A DNA stretch of 16,461 nt from Dehalococcoidia bacterium. GTDB taxonomy: Bacteria > Chloroflexota > Dehalococcoidia > SAR202 > UBA11138. The stretch covers positions 1-16,461 of the forward strand of contig JAAXHZ010000065.1 in assembly GCA_012270625.1 (NCBI GenBank). Reading direction: 5' to 3'. The translations under genes and the position numbers were made by a program. Shown in pieces: positions 1-6,442 of this stretch (positions are counted from its first letter, which is position 1; the number at the start of each line of letters is the position of its first letter). The notes under the pieces were generated by a model. It was not told the DNA's origin and made no database searches. It saw only the letters and a list, made by a program, of their open reading frames with translations.

Positions 1-1772
1 GCGGCGGCGACATGTTCGCCGAGTACAACGTGACGATCCCCGTCGGCGACGACCAGAACACGGAGCTGGTCTTCCCCGTGAGCCTGGTGGAGCGTCCCAA
101 CGACTTCGACTCTTTGATGGACCACGTCGCCGACGCCATCGAGCGTGGAGAAAACCCACTCTACGCGCTGGACGACAACGGCATCACAGACCCTGACGAG
201 CGAGCCACGCTCGAGGCTACAATCGCCACGCTCCAGTCGCTGCACAACGACGGGAGCGATCACATCTGGGCGTACTACACTCGCAACCTGGTCCGACCGG
301 TCGCGCTGGCTCGCGGCAAGGTGGACGTCATCATTGGCAACCCGCCCTGGCTGAACTACAACCAGACCGCTAACACGCTGCGAAGCGAGTTGCGTCGGCA
401 GAGCAGCGACGTGTACGGCATCTGGGCAGGCGGACGGTACGCGACACACCAGGACGTCGCCGGGCTGTTCTTCACCCGCAGCGTGCATCTATATCTGAAG
501 CCGGGCGGCGTGATCGGCATGGTCATGCCGCACAGCGCGCTGCAGGCCGGCCAGTACTCGAAGTGGCGCTCCGGCCGGTGGCGTCCGTCGCGGCAGGCCG
601 GAACGCTCGCGGTTGACTTTGACTTCAAGACGGCGTGGGACCTCGAAGGACTCACTCCCAACACGTTCTTCCCTGTACCGGCGTCGGTCGTGTTCGCAAC
701 CTGGGTCGGCCCAGATCAGGACGCGAAGGGCCACCCGCTCAGGGGCAGTGTGGAACGCTGGCTAGGCCCCGCCGGGTCTCCCAATGTCACGCGCTCGCTC
801 ACGCAGATAACCGACACTTCGGTCATCAGCGACTCGGCATACGCTGGACACTCGCGACAGGGCGCGACGATCGTTCCTAGATGCTTGTTCTTCGTCGAAG
901 AGGCGGAGAGCGCGGTCACCGTGCAAGCCGGGCAGACCGTCACAGTCAACCCACGTAGAGGCGGACAGGACAAGAACCCCTGGCGCAGCCTCGACCTCGC
1001 CAAGATAACAGGACAGGCAATCGAGACACGACACGTTTTCGACGTCCACCTCGGCGAGACGCTCGCTCCCTACGTAATGCTCGATCCTCTCAAGGCAGTT
1101 CTCCCGTTCAAGCGCTCGGACGCGGGGCTGCCCGTCGATGATACCGGCGCAGGCGGGATAGACCTCGGCGCGCTGGAGCGCCGAATGCGTACTCGGTGGC
1201 GCACGGTCAGCGAGCTGTGGGAGCGCAACAAGTCAAGCGCTAACAGGTTGGATCTGTCGGGACGCCTAGACTATCACCGAGAGCTGTCGTCGCAGCTCGA
1301 ATGGCGTCAGGACTCCGGAGACCGGCCGGTCCGGGTGGTGTACAACACATCGGGCCGGGCAACAGCGGCTTTCGTTGAAGACTCAGAGTGCTTATCGGAT
1401 AGCACCCTATACTGGGTCACCTGCAAGGATGTACAGGAAGCCCTCTACCTTCTCGCCATCATCAATAGCGATGCTATGTATAAGGCGGTAGATTCCCTAA
1501 TGCCAAAGGGTCAGTTCGGTGCGCGTCACCTACACAAGCACCTTTGGAAACTCCCCATCCCGGAGTTCGACGATGGTGACCCGCTGCACGTGCGCATATC
1601 CGAGGCGGGCAGAACAGCAGAAGAGGGCGCGGCTCGCAGGCTGGAACAGCTGCGTCAGGAGCGCGACAGGGTCACCGTCGCCATCGCTCGCCGGGAGATC
1701 CGAAAGTGGCTGGCCGCGTCGGATGAGGGCAGAGCCGTCGAGAAGGCCGTGTCGGAGCTGCTGAGAGGGTAG
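1..1772 (+). CDS. Eco57I-type N6-adenine DNA methyltransferase, 3' part (5' end outside window)
   Basis: The reading frame is open from base 3, so the ATG at 12 is probably internal and the gene starts upstream. Numbering from that ATG (586 residues), the catalytic motif IV IIGNPPW lies near residues 108-114, which identifies a class I SAM-dependent N6-adenine DNA methyltransferase. It is followed by a LKPGGVIGMVMP strand typical of Eco57I-type enzymes. The FxGxG SAM-binding motif is not visible and should lie in the missing N-terminal part. The last ~200 residues (AIINSDAMYKAVDS, PKGQFGARHLHKHLWKLPIP) resemble the target-recognition and C-terminal helical region of such enzymes. The gene ends convergent with Uma2. 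Such proteins occur in type IIG systems and in multi-gene defence loci, so the partners may lie to the left. The family is secure; the system it belongs to is unknown. Confidence 0.85.
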   Translation, partial: GGDMFAEYNVTIPVGDDQNTELVFPVSLVERPNDFDSLMDHVADAIERGENPLYALDDNGITDPDERATLEATIATLQSLHNDGSDHIWAYYTRNLVRPVALARGKVDVIIGNPPWLNYNQTANTLRSELRRQSSDVYGIWAGGRYATHQDVAGLFFTRSVHLYLKPGGVIGMVMPHSALQAGQYSKWRSGRWRPSRQAGTLAVDFDFKTAWDLEGLTPNTFFPVPASVVFATWVGPDQDAKGHPLRGSVERWLGPAGSPNVTRSLTQITDTSVISDSAYAGHSRQGATIVPRCLFFVEEAESAVTVQAGQTVTVNPRRGGQDKNPWRSLDLAKITGQAIETRHVFDVHLGETLAPYVMLDPLKAVLPFKRSDAGLPVDDTGAGGIDLGALERRMRTRWRTVSELWERNKSSANRLDLSGRLDYHRELSSQLEWRQDSGDRPVRVVYNTSGRATAAFVEDSECLSDSTLYWVTCKDVQEALYLLAIINSDAMYKAVDSLMPKGQFGARHLHKHLWKLPIPEFDDGDPLHVRISEAGRTAEEGAARRLEQLRQERDRVTVAIARREIRKWLAASDEGRAVEKAVSELLRG

Positions 1773-1773
1773 C

Positions 1774-1800
1774 GGCAGTATCGTCCTTCGACCGACTGCC
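1774..1800. terminator. Possible bidirectional terminator between convergent genes
   Basis: GGCAGT (1774-1779) and ACTGCC (1795-1800) form a 6-bp inverted repeat in the 28-base gap between the convergent methyltransferase and Uma2 genes. The loop is long (15 bases) and there is no T-run, so the assignment rests mainly on position. Confidence 0.3.
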
Positions 1801-2346
1801 TCAGAACAGCCCGCTTACCGGCATACTCCATCCGCGCACGACATCGCCGCCTTTGATTACGTCGCCCTCGACCAGGTCGTCTATGTCGGTCTGGGAGCGG
1901 TGCACTCGCACTGAACACCGGCGCGGATTGACGACGATCACCATGCGGGCGCCCGCGTCCAGCCACTCGGAGACCTTTGCCTCCACGTCGGTGTATCTGT
2001 CGTTGGGAGAGATGACCTCGACGACAAGGTCTGGAGCGCCGGGCCAGTAGCCGTCTGTCTCGCCTACTTCGTCGAGCCGTTCGCGGCTTATGAACGAGGC
2101 GTCGGGAGCGCGAACGGTGTCCGGGTCGGATGCGAGTCGGAAGCCCGTCCTGGCATATACCACACCCAAGCCCTCAGCCTCCACGTAGTTTCCCATGTGG
2201 TACATGAGGCACCCGGCCATTCTCCCGTGTCTAAGTCCAGGCGGGGCCATCTGGACAAGCTCTCCTCGGACGAGCTCGTATCGGCAGCCGTCGTCAGGCA
2301 TCTCGATGAGCTCTTCGGCGGTAATCAGCTTGGTCTCGGTGGTCAT
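1801..2346 (-). CDS. Uma2-family PD-(D/E)XK nuclease-like protein
   Basis: A 181-residue protein with the full Uma2 (DUF820) pattern: N-terminal MTTETKLITAEELIEMP with CRYELVRGELVQM (residues 21-33), RAPDASF containing Asp82, DLVVEVISP containing Glu110, and EAKVSEWLDAGA containing Lys124. These give the D...ExV...K arrangement of the PD-(D/E)XK nuclease fold. Uma2 proteins are strongly expanded in Cyanobacteria and Chloroflexi; their biological role is not settled, so nuclease activity is inferred from the fold. The start is supported by GGGAGG about 7 bases upstream of the ATG. It is divergent from the dehydratase, and the 150-base gap between them must hold both promoters. All catalytic positions are present and the length is normal for the family. 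Confidence 0.9.
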   Translation of the reverse strand: MTTETKLITAEELIEMPDDGCRYELVRGELVQMAPPGLRHGRMAGCLMYHMGNYVEAEGLGVVYARTGFRLASDPDTVRAPDASFISRERLDEVGETDGYWPGAPDLVVEVISPNDRYTDVEAKVSEWLDAGARMVIVVNPRRCSVRVHRSQTDIDDLVEGDVIKGGDVVRGWSMPVSGLF

Positions 2347-2498
2347 AGACGCCCTCCCGTCAGGAGGTGCTTGAAAACATGATACACCAGGTGGGGCGCT
2401 ACGGTTCGTCTTTCAACAGGCTAGAGACGGGGTCATGACACATGGGTTGGGTTATACTTGCGCCATATTTGCAGAACTGGCGCAGACTGGAGAGAAGT

Positions 2499-4523
2499 AT
2501 GACCACTCGAATAAGTCCCGAGCACGATACGCGCGAGCTGACCACTGACGACGTCCTGGACGGAGGGCCACCTCAGATTCTCACCCACGCTCCCGGTCCG
2601 ACCGGGACGGTGCCCTTCACTGAGGACTTCCTGATAAACGGCGCGTCCGGCGACCACTTCGGTATGACTCAGAACGCCGGCATGGGTTGGAACCCTGTCG
2701 AGCTGCTGCGCAAGCAGTTCGTGATACTGTCCACCGCCGGAGGTCTTAGAGAGCCGGACGGCGCGCCTGTCGCGCTCGGACTGCACACAGGTCACTTCGA
2801 GCTTTCGACTATGGTGCGCGCGGCCGCGCTGGAGATGCGCGAGCAGAAGGCGATACCGTTCGCGCTGTTCTGCTCCGACCCGTGCGACGGGCGCACACAG
2901 GGCACGACCGGAATGCTGGACTCGCTGCCGTACAGGAACGACGCGGCACAGGTATTCAGAAGACAGGCGAGATCGCTCCCGACGTCGCGGGGTGTGCTCG
3001 GAGTCGCGTCGTGCGACAAGGGCCTGCCCGCGATGATGATGGCGTTGGCAGGACTGCGAGAAATGCCTGTGGTTGTGGTGCCGGGCGGAGTCACTCTGGC
3101 TCCCGAGCACGGCGAGGACACGGGCATGATCCAGTCGATTGGCGCGAGATTCGCGCAGGGCGAGGTCACGCTGGAGTATGCGCAGGACATGGGCTGCCGG
3201 GCGTGCGCGTCTCCGGGCGGCGGGTGCCAGTTCCTGGGCACCGCCGGCACGTCACAGGTGGTAGCCGAGGCGCTTGGGCTGGCGATCACGCATGGCGCGC
3301 TTTCGCCCTCCGGGACAGGCGCATGGCTGGACATCGCCCGGAGGTCCGCGCGGGCGCTGGTCATGTCTGAGAAGCGGGGAGTGACGTCGCAGGACATCCT
3401 GACCGACTCGGCGTTGGAGAACGCCATGGTGGTGCACGCGGCGTGCGGCGGTTCTACAAACCTGCTGCTGCACACTCCGGCAATCGCGCACGCGGCCGGT
3501 CGGAGGCGAATGGGCGTCGAGGACTGGAACCGGGTCAATAAAGAGACGCCACGCATAGTGGACGTTCTGCCCAACGGCCCTGTAGGGCATCCGACCTCGG
3601 TGCTGTACGCGTCGGGCGGTGTACCGGAGGTCATGCTTCACCTGCGGCGTATGGGTCTGCTGGACACGTCCGCGCTTACCGTGACCGGCCAGACTCTGGA
3701 TGACAACCTGGACTGGTGGGAAGGGTCGGAGCGCAGAGAGCGGGTGCGCAGCTACGTGCGTGAGGTCACCGGGGTCGATCCCGACAACGTGATACTGGAG
3801 CCGGACAGGGCAAAGTCGCGCGGGCTGACGAGCACGGTCTGCTTCCCATCAGGCAATCTTGCTCCCGAGGGATCGGTCATCAAGAGCACGGCGATCGATC
3901 CGACCGTCGTGGACGACGATGGCGTGTACCGAAACACCGGCCCGGCAAGAGTCTTCCGCTCGGAGAGGGCAGCGATCGCGGCGATAAAGAGCCGCGACGA
4001 AGACGAGAGGATCAAGGCGGGCGACATCATGGTGTTGACCTGCGGCGGGCCGCTGGGGACCGGAATGGAGGAGGTCTATCAGATCACGGCTGCGCTGAAG
4101 CACCTGTCATACGGCAAGCACGTCGCGCTCATCACCGACGCGCGGTTCTCCGGGGTGTCAACAGGGGCGTGTATCGGCCACGTCGGGCCCGAGGCGTTGG
4201 CAGGCGGACCGATAGGAAAGGTGCGCGAGGGCGACGTGATAGAGATCGTGATCGACCGCAACGATCTGTCTGGCAGCATAAACCTCGTGGGTGACAATGG
4301 CGTAAGCCGGGGTCATGACTGGGGCGATGCCGAACTGAGCGGGCGTCCGGACCCGGATGACCTCGAGCCGCATCCGAGTCTTCCAGACGACTCCCGACTC
4401 TGGGCCGCGCTTCAGCACGCGTCGGGAGGCACGTGGGGAGGCTGTGTGTTCGACGTGGACGAGATTATCGAAACGCTGGAGGCAGGAAGACGGGCAAGGT
4501 CACGCGAGAATGGGTCCGTGTGA
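2499..4523 (+). CDS. yjhG: YjhG/YagF-family sugar-acid (D-xylonate-type) dehydratase
   Basis: A 674-residue IlvD/Edd-superfamily dehydratase. It matches the YjhG/YagF subfamily closely along its length: [16 protein letters not shown] (49-64), [15 protein letters not shown] (125-139), [11 protein letters not shown] (168-178), [20 protein letters not shown] (233-252), plus [19 protein letters not shown] and [20 protein letters not shown] further on. YjhG and YagF dehydrate D-xylonate to 2-dehydro-3-deoxy-D-pentonate; the exact substrate here is not proven. Cys129, Cys172 and Cys233/236/243 are candidate iron-sulfur ligands. An in-frame ATG lies at 2442, but the ATG at 2499 fits the family N-terminus and has GGAG at 2489-2492, 6 bases before it. 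A TATACT (2453-2458) could be the -10 element, which would put the upstream ATG before or at the transcript start. It is a single gene, divergent from Uma2. The encoded aldolase and dehydrogenase elsewhere in the window could complete a pathway. Confidence 0.9.
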   Translation: MTTRISPEHDTRELTTDDVLDGGPPQILTHAPGPTGTVPFTEDFLINGASGDHFGMTQNAGMGWNPVELLRKQFVILSTAGGLREPDGAPVALGLHTGHFELSTMVRAAALEMREQKAIPFALFCSDPCDGRTQGTTGMLDSLPYRNDAAQVFRRQARSLPTSRGVLGVASCDKGLPAMMMALAGLREMPVVVVPGGVTLAPEHGEDTGMIQSIGARFAQGEVTLEYAQDMGCRACASPGGGCQFLGTAGTSQVVAEALGLAITHGALSPSGTGAWLDIARRSARALVMSEKRGVTSQDILTDSALENAMVVHAACGGSTNLLLHTPAIAHAAGRRRMGVEDWNRVNKETPRIVDVLPNGPVGHPTSVLYASGGVPEVMLHLRRMGLLDTSALTVTGQTLDDNLDWWEGSERRERVRSYVREVTGVDPDNVILEPDRAKSRGLTSTVCFPSGNLAPEGSVIKSTAIDPTVVDDDGVYRNTGPARVFRSERAAIAAIKSRDEDERIKAGDIMVLTCGGPLGTGMEEVYQITAALKHLSYGKHVALITDARFSGVSTGACIGHVGPEALAGGPIGKVREGDVIEIVIDRNDLSGSINLVGDNGVSRGHDWGDAELSGRPDPDDLEPHPSLPDDSRLWAALQHASGGTWGGCVFDVDEIIETLEAGRRARSRENGSV

Positions 4524-4556
4524 GAGCGATAAATCCCCAAGAAATGCCGCGCTCTG

Positions 4557-4742
4557 CTAGAGCCGGAGCAGAATCAACATCCCGATCACGGCAGCGATAA
4601 GTCCAGCGGCAGCAAGGTTGAAAAGCCACGGCAGGCGTAACGGACGACGCGCTCGCTTATGGCCCCAGACCTGTCCTATAGCGCTCTGGCGAACCCTGAG
4701 TACGGTCGTCGCTGCACGGTGGATATATGCCGTGTTCTGCAT
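4557..4742 (-). CDS. Small single-pass membrane protein, function unknown
   Basis: A 61-residue hypothetical protein. The first ~38 residues are basic (VLRVRQS, GHKRARRPLRLP) and the last ~20 are hydrophobic (NLAAAGLIAAVIGMLILL), ending in RL, which looks like one C-terminal membrane segment with a basic cytoplasmic side. An in-frame ATG lies 27 bases further upstream (4769), but the ATG at 4742 has a strong GGGGGAG (4756-4750) 7 bases before it. A perfect palindrome (4756-4771) abuts that site. No family is recognised. The coding call rests on the ribosome binding site plus the membrane segment. The gene is convergent with the dehydratase. Confidence 0.5.
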   Translation of the reverse strand: MQNTAYIHRAATTVLRVRQSAIGQVWGHKRARRPLRLPWLFNLAAAGLIAAVIGMLILLRL

Positions 4743-4755
4743 CCCTGCACTCCCC

Positions 4756-4771
4756 CAGTGCGGTCGCACTG
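4756..4771. promoter_or_regulatory. Palindrome abutting the ribosome binding site of the small membrane protein gene
   Basis: CAGTGCG-GT-CGCACTG is a perfect 7-bp inverted repeat with a 2-base centre. It touches the GGGGGAG of the gene that starts at 4742 on the minus strand. It could be an operator or an RNA hairpin limiting ribosome access; the sequence does not decide which. Confidence 0.4.
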
Positions 4772-4792
4772 TGTCAGCGGCTCAACTCGCCT

Positions 4793-4889
4793 TAACCGGA
4801 ACGATTAGCTCCAAGTAATCAGGACAATCAGATCGCACTAATCACCTGAGTATTCAGACCCTAATCTTAGAGTTTAGAGTACCCTAACC
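4793..4889. repeat. Five TAAYC pentamers phased at exactly 23 bp
   Basis: TAACC or TAATC begins at 4793, 4816, 4839, 4862 and 4885, exactly 23 bases apart each time. The last two copies are both preceded by ACCC (4858-4861, 4881-4884). The intervening 18 bases are not conserved, so this looks like phased binding sites and not a recent tandem duplication. Read on the minus strand the motif is GRTTA, and the array lies about 50-150 bases upstream of the small membrane protein gene. A nested direct repeat TTAGAG occurs at 4867 and 4874. Confidence 0.55.
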
Positions 4890-4940
4890 TCAGTACCCCG
4901 TCAATACGCACTCTGCGCTTGAGCCTGTATCAATCTCAGG

Positions 4941-4988
4941 GAGAGGGCTGGAGCCTGCCCCGTACCCCGATACGGGGGTGAGGGTGAA
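4941..4988. repeat. REP-like palindromic element
   Basis: CCCCGTA (4958-4964) and TACGGGG (4971-4977) form a 7-bp stem. They are flanked by GAGAGGGCTGG on the left and GTGAGGGTGAAG on the right, a GAGAGGG/GTGAGGGTG style recalled from dispersed intergenic repeats in bacterial genomes. GAGCCTG also appears twice (4921, 4951). Copy number elsewhere in the genome cannot be seen from here. Confidence 0.4.
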
Positions 4989-4999
4989 GCTCTCGACGA

Positions 5000-5208
5000 C
5001 TAAACGGTCGCCAGCTAGTCAAAGATGGGTCTGACTTCATCAAGATAATGGCGTCAGGCGGAGGTGCCGCCATCACCGACAACCGAAAAACTCCTACGGC
5101 GTCGGCGGTCTGCGCGCAATAGTGGAAGACATCTCGGCTCTGCGGACGATGACCATGGTGATGCGGGAAGGCAGAGTCATTGTCCCCTACCGTTCCATAG
5201 AGGAGTGA
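5000..5208 (+). pseudogene. Remnant of an amidohydrolase gene
   Basis: Two fragments of a metal-dependent amidohydrolase of the imidazolonepropionase-like group survive in different frames. About 5003-5070 reads GRQLVKDGSDFIKIMASGGG, the central 'KIMASGGG' strand of the family. Then 5101-5208 reads VEDISALRTMTMVMREGRVI and ends at TGA 5206-5208, the family's usual C-terminal '.DI.ALR....VM..GRVV' tail. The roughly 150-200 residues normally between them are missing, and there is a frame change near 5075-5100. No start codon or ribosome binding site remains. This explains why the region looks partly protein-like but holds no full open frame. Confidence 0.7.
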
Positions 5209-5234
5209 GCCGATGGGAGGTCTGCAGTCCGCGT

Positions 5235-5266
5235 GAGCGACGCGCAACTAGTCTGCGCGTCGGCTC
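5235..5266. terminator. Strong hairpin between the amidohydrolase remnant and the zinc-ribbon gene
   Basis: GACGCGCA (5239-5246) pairs with TGCGCGTC (5254-5261) around a 7-base loop. The stem continues as GAGC/GGCTC with one bulged base. It lies about 40 bases beyond the zinc-ribbon stop codon on the minus strand and just past the remnant's stop on the plus strand. There is no T-run, so a termination role is plausible but unproven. Confidence 0.4.
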
Positions 5267-5307
5267 AGCGTGACTGGAGCAACTGGCTGGGGGCTATTGG
5301 GGCCGGG

Positions 5308-5511
5308 CTAGGAGGCGGTCTTCCACTCCAGCAGTCTGGCGACTTCCTCAGTGTGGACTTCCGGGTATGTCACATGCCCGCAGGCGAGGCAGGCGATGTA
5401 GAAGCCTTCGAAGTCGCGACGGATCTGGCGATCCCCGCTGCAGCGGACGCAGGACTTGAAAAGCACAGAGTGCTCCCTCAGAGCACTCTGTGCTGTAACT
5501 ATTTCTCTCAT
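5308..5511 (-). CDS. Small CX2C-X16-CX2C zinc-ribbon protein
   Basis: From the ATG at 5511 this gives 67 residues starting MREIVTAQSALREHSVLFKS, then CVRC, a 16-residue spacer, and CLACGHVTYPEV. The paired CXXC knuckles form a zinc ribbon, and the tail (HTEEVARLLEW) is probably helical. The function is unknown; similar proteins bind nucleic acid or act as partner subunits. The start is uncertain. The ATG at 5511 has AAAGGAG, but 11 bases away. An alternative in-frame GTG at 5466 has GAGGGAG 6 bases upstream and would remove the first 15 residues while keeping the whole ribbon. The frame is also open to an ATG at 5580, which would overlap the repeat operator and is unlikely. A perfect inverted repeat (5462-5494) sits inside the 5' coding region. 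Confidence 0.65.
   Translation of the reverse strand: MREIVTAQSALREHSVLFKSCVRCSGDRQIRRDFEGFYIACLACGHVTYPEVHTEEVARLLEWKTAS
5462..5494 (-). promoter_or_regulatory. Perfect 14-bp-stem hairpin inside the zinc-ribbon 5' coding region
   Basis: AGCACAGAGTGCTC (5462-5475) is exactly complementary to GAGCACTCTGTGCT (5481-5494), with a 5-base loop. In the minus-strand RNA the stem is followed directly by UUUUC, giving an attenuator-like outline. The loop and the start of the 3' arm contain GAGGGAG, a ribosome-binding-like sequence for the in-frame GTG at 5466. See the finding on this site. Confidence 0.55.
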
Positions 5512-5545
5512 TTGATCACGTACTCCTTTCGGGACTCTTGTATTT

Positions 5546-5601
5546 AGACTATCGCAGAACGGATAACCAAGTGTTAACAATTGATTAACACACTATTAAC
5601 A
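5546..5601 (-). promoter_or_regulatory. Putative activator-dependent promoter with three TTAACA repeats at 11-bp spacing
   Basis: TTAACA occurs at 5574, 5585 and 5596, exactly 11 bases apart. On the minus strand the units read TGTTAA, and a fourth weak copy, GGTTAT, follows (5570-5565). The first two copies also form the inverted repeat GTGTTAA...TTAACAC (5571-5591). The array ends where a -35 element would sit (TTGGTT), with TAGTCT/TAAATA as possible -10 elements for the zinc-ribbon gene. Direct repeats of TTAACA-like hexamers at 11 bp are the site architecture of OmpR/PhoB-class regulators; the Bacillus PhoP box, TTHACA repeats, is the nearest known match. Confidence 0.5.
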
Positions 5602-5713
5602 ACTCATTGGAAAATGTAATAGTTAGTATGCAGTCGTGTGAAACTCTCGCGACGCGCCGTCGATGCAGCCGGCGTGGGAGCCGGATGTCCGGCTTGAAAG
5701 TCGCGCTCAGCGC

Positions 5714-6430
5714 CTACGGCTTCGGGCTCTCCATGAAGACCGTGACGCCCATTTCGCGGTAGTGGTCGCGCAGCTTGTAGTCGTAGCTGCGGAAGCTGAT
5801 ACGGATGTCTGTGCCTTCGAGCTGCTTGAGGGCATGACGCACGCAGTCGTCAACGGTCTGAAGCGGATGGTGTGGATGCGCCTCGATGTCGTAGGTGAGG
5901 TCGGCCGGACCCCATGTAAGACACGTGATACCGGGCTTGGCAAGCTGGCGGACACTGGTGACGGCGCGAAGCGTCTCCATCTGTATGCAGAGGATGCCGT
6001 TGGCGTTCCACCACTCTGCGTATTCAAGCCGGTCCTCTCGTCCCTCGATGCCATATCGAGCCGCGCCTCCCCAGCTTCGCTTGGCCACCTGCGGATAGTA
6101 GAACCAGTTGATTGCCTCGTCCACTACGGCTTCGTCCTCTACAAGCGGCACCTCTATTCCGAGAGGCCCAAGATCGAGGATGTTGCCCACCAGGTATGCG
6201 TGGCGTGGGTGCTTGATTCGGAACTGGACTGGGATACCGACCTCCTTGGCGGTCTCACAGTACTGAACCAGCTTGTCCTCGTTGTACGGGGAGTGCTGGG
6301 CATCGGCGTTGATGAAGTCGTAGTCGTCCTTGCCGAGTATGTCTTCCATCCGGCTCTTGGTGGCGTCGATGGGTACTGAGACGCCGAGTACGATATCGCC
6401 TCTTACGATCTTTTCTTTCAGGGAGGTCAT
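5714..6430 (-). CDS. HpcH/HpaI-family aldolase
   Basis: A 238-residue class II metal-dependent pyruvate aldolase of the HpcH/HpaI (2,4-dihydroxyhept-2-ene-1,7-dioate aldolase-like) family. Positions equivalent to the E. coli HpaI active site are all present: His46 in ADAQHSPYN, Arg71 in VQFRIKH, metal ligand Glu152 in CIQMETL, and metal ligand Asp177 in TWGPADLTYDI. These enzymes split or form 4-hydroxy-2-oxoacids, releasing pyruvate. The substrate is not shown; a 2-dehydro-3-deoxy sugar acid from the dehydratase at 2499-4523 is one candidate. The ATG has AAGGAG 8 bases upstream, and this site overlaps the TAA stop of the preceding restriction endonuclease gene. The aldolase is therefore the last gene of the minus-strand operon and probably translationally coupled to the endonuclease. 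Length is slightly below HpaI (about 260). Confidence 0.85.
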   Translation of the reverse strand: MTSLKEKIVRGDIVLGVSVPIDATKSRMEDILGKDDYDFINADAQHSPYNEDKLVQYCETAKEVGIPVQFRIKHPRHAYLVGNILDLGPLGIEVPLVEDEAVVDEAINWFYYPQVAKRSWGGAARYGIEGREDRLEYAEWWNANGILCIQMETLRAVTSVRQLAKPGITCLTWGPADLTYDIEAHPHHPLQTVDDCVRHALKQLEGTDIRISFRSYDYKLRDHYREMGVTVFMESPKP

Positions 6431-6442
6431 AAATGGGTCTCC

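Noticed and set aside
2442..2498. Upstream ATG start for the dehydratase
   Set aside because: It overlaps a possible -10 element, has no ribosome site, and the extra 19 residues do not resemble the family; ATG 2499 has GGAG.
2820..2827. GCGGCCGC sites (also 14171-14178) as evidence of lost restriction
   Set aside because: Two copies of a GC-only 8-mer in a GC-rich 16-kb window are close to expectation; they are used only as context for the specificity argument.
2792..3634. 280-codon minus-strand open frame inside the dehydratase
   Set aside because: It is a shadow of the YjhG-family gene; it has no ribosome site, no recognisable domain and a biased composition.
4793..4907. CRISPR array
   Set aside because: The 23-bp period comes from 5-base motifs only; there are no conserved repeats of 20 bases or more and no cas genes.
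5682..5696. GCCGG...CCGGC hairpin as terminator of the minus-strand operon
   Set aside because: The stem is only 5 bp and no T-run follows, so it is not convincing enough to list.
5663..6379. 238-codon plus-strand open frame opposite the aldolase
   Set aside because: The minus-strand aldolase has all catalytic residues and a good ribosome site; the plus frame has neither.
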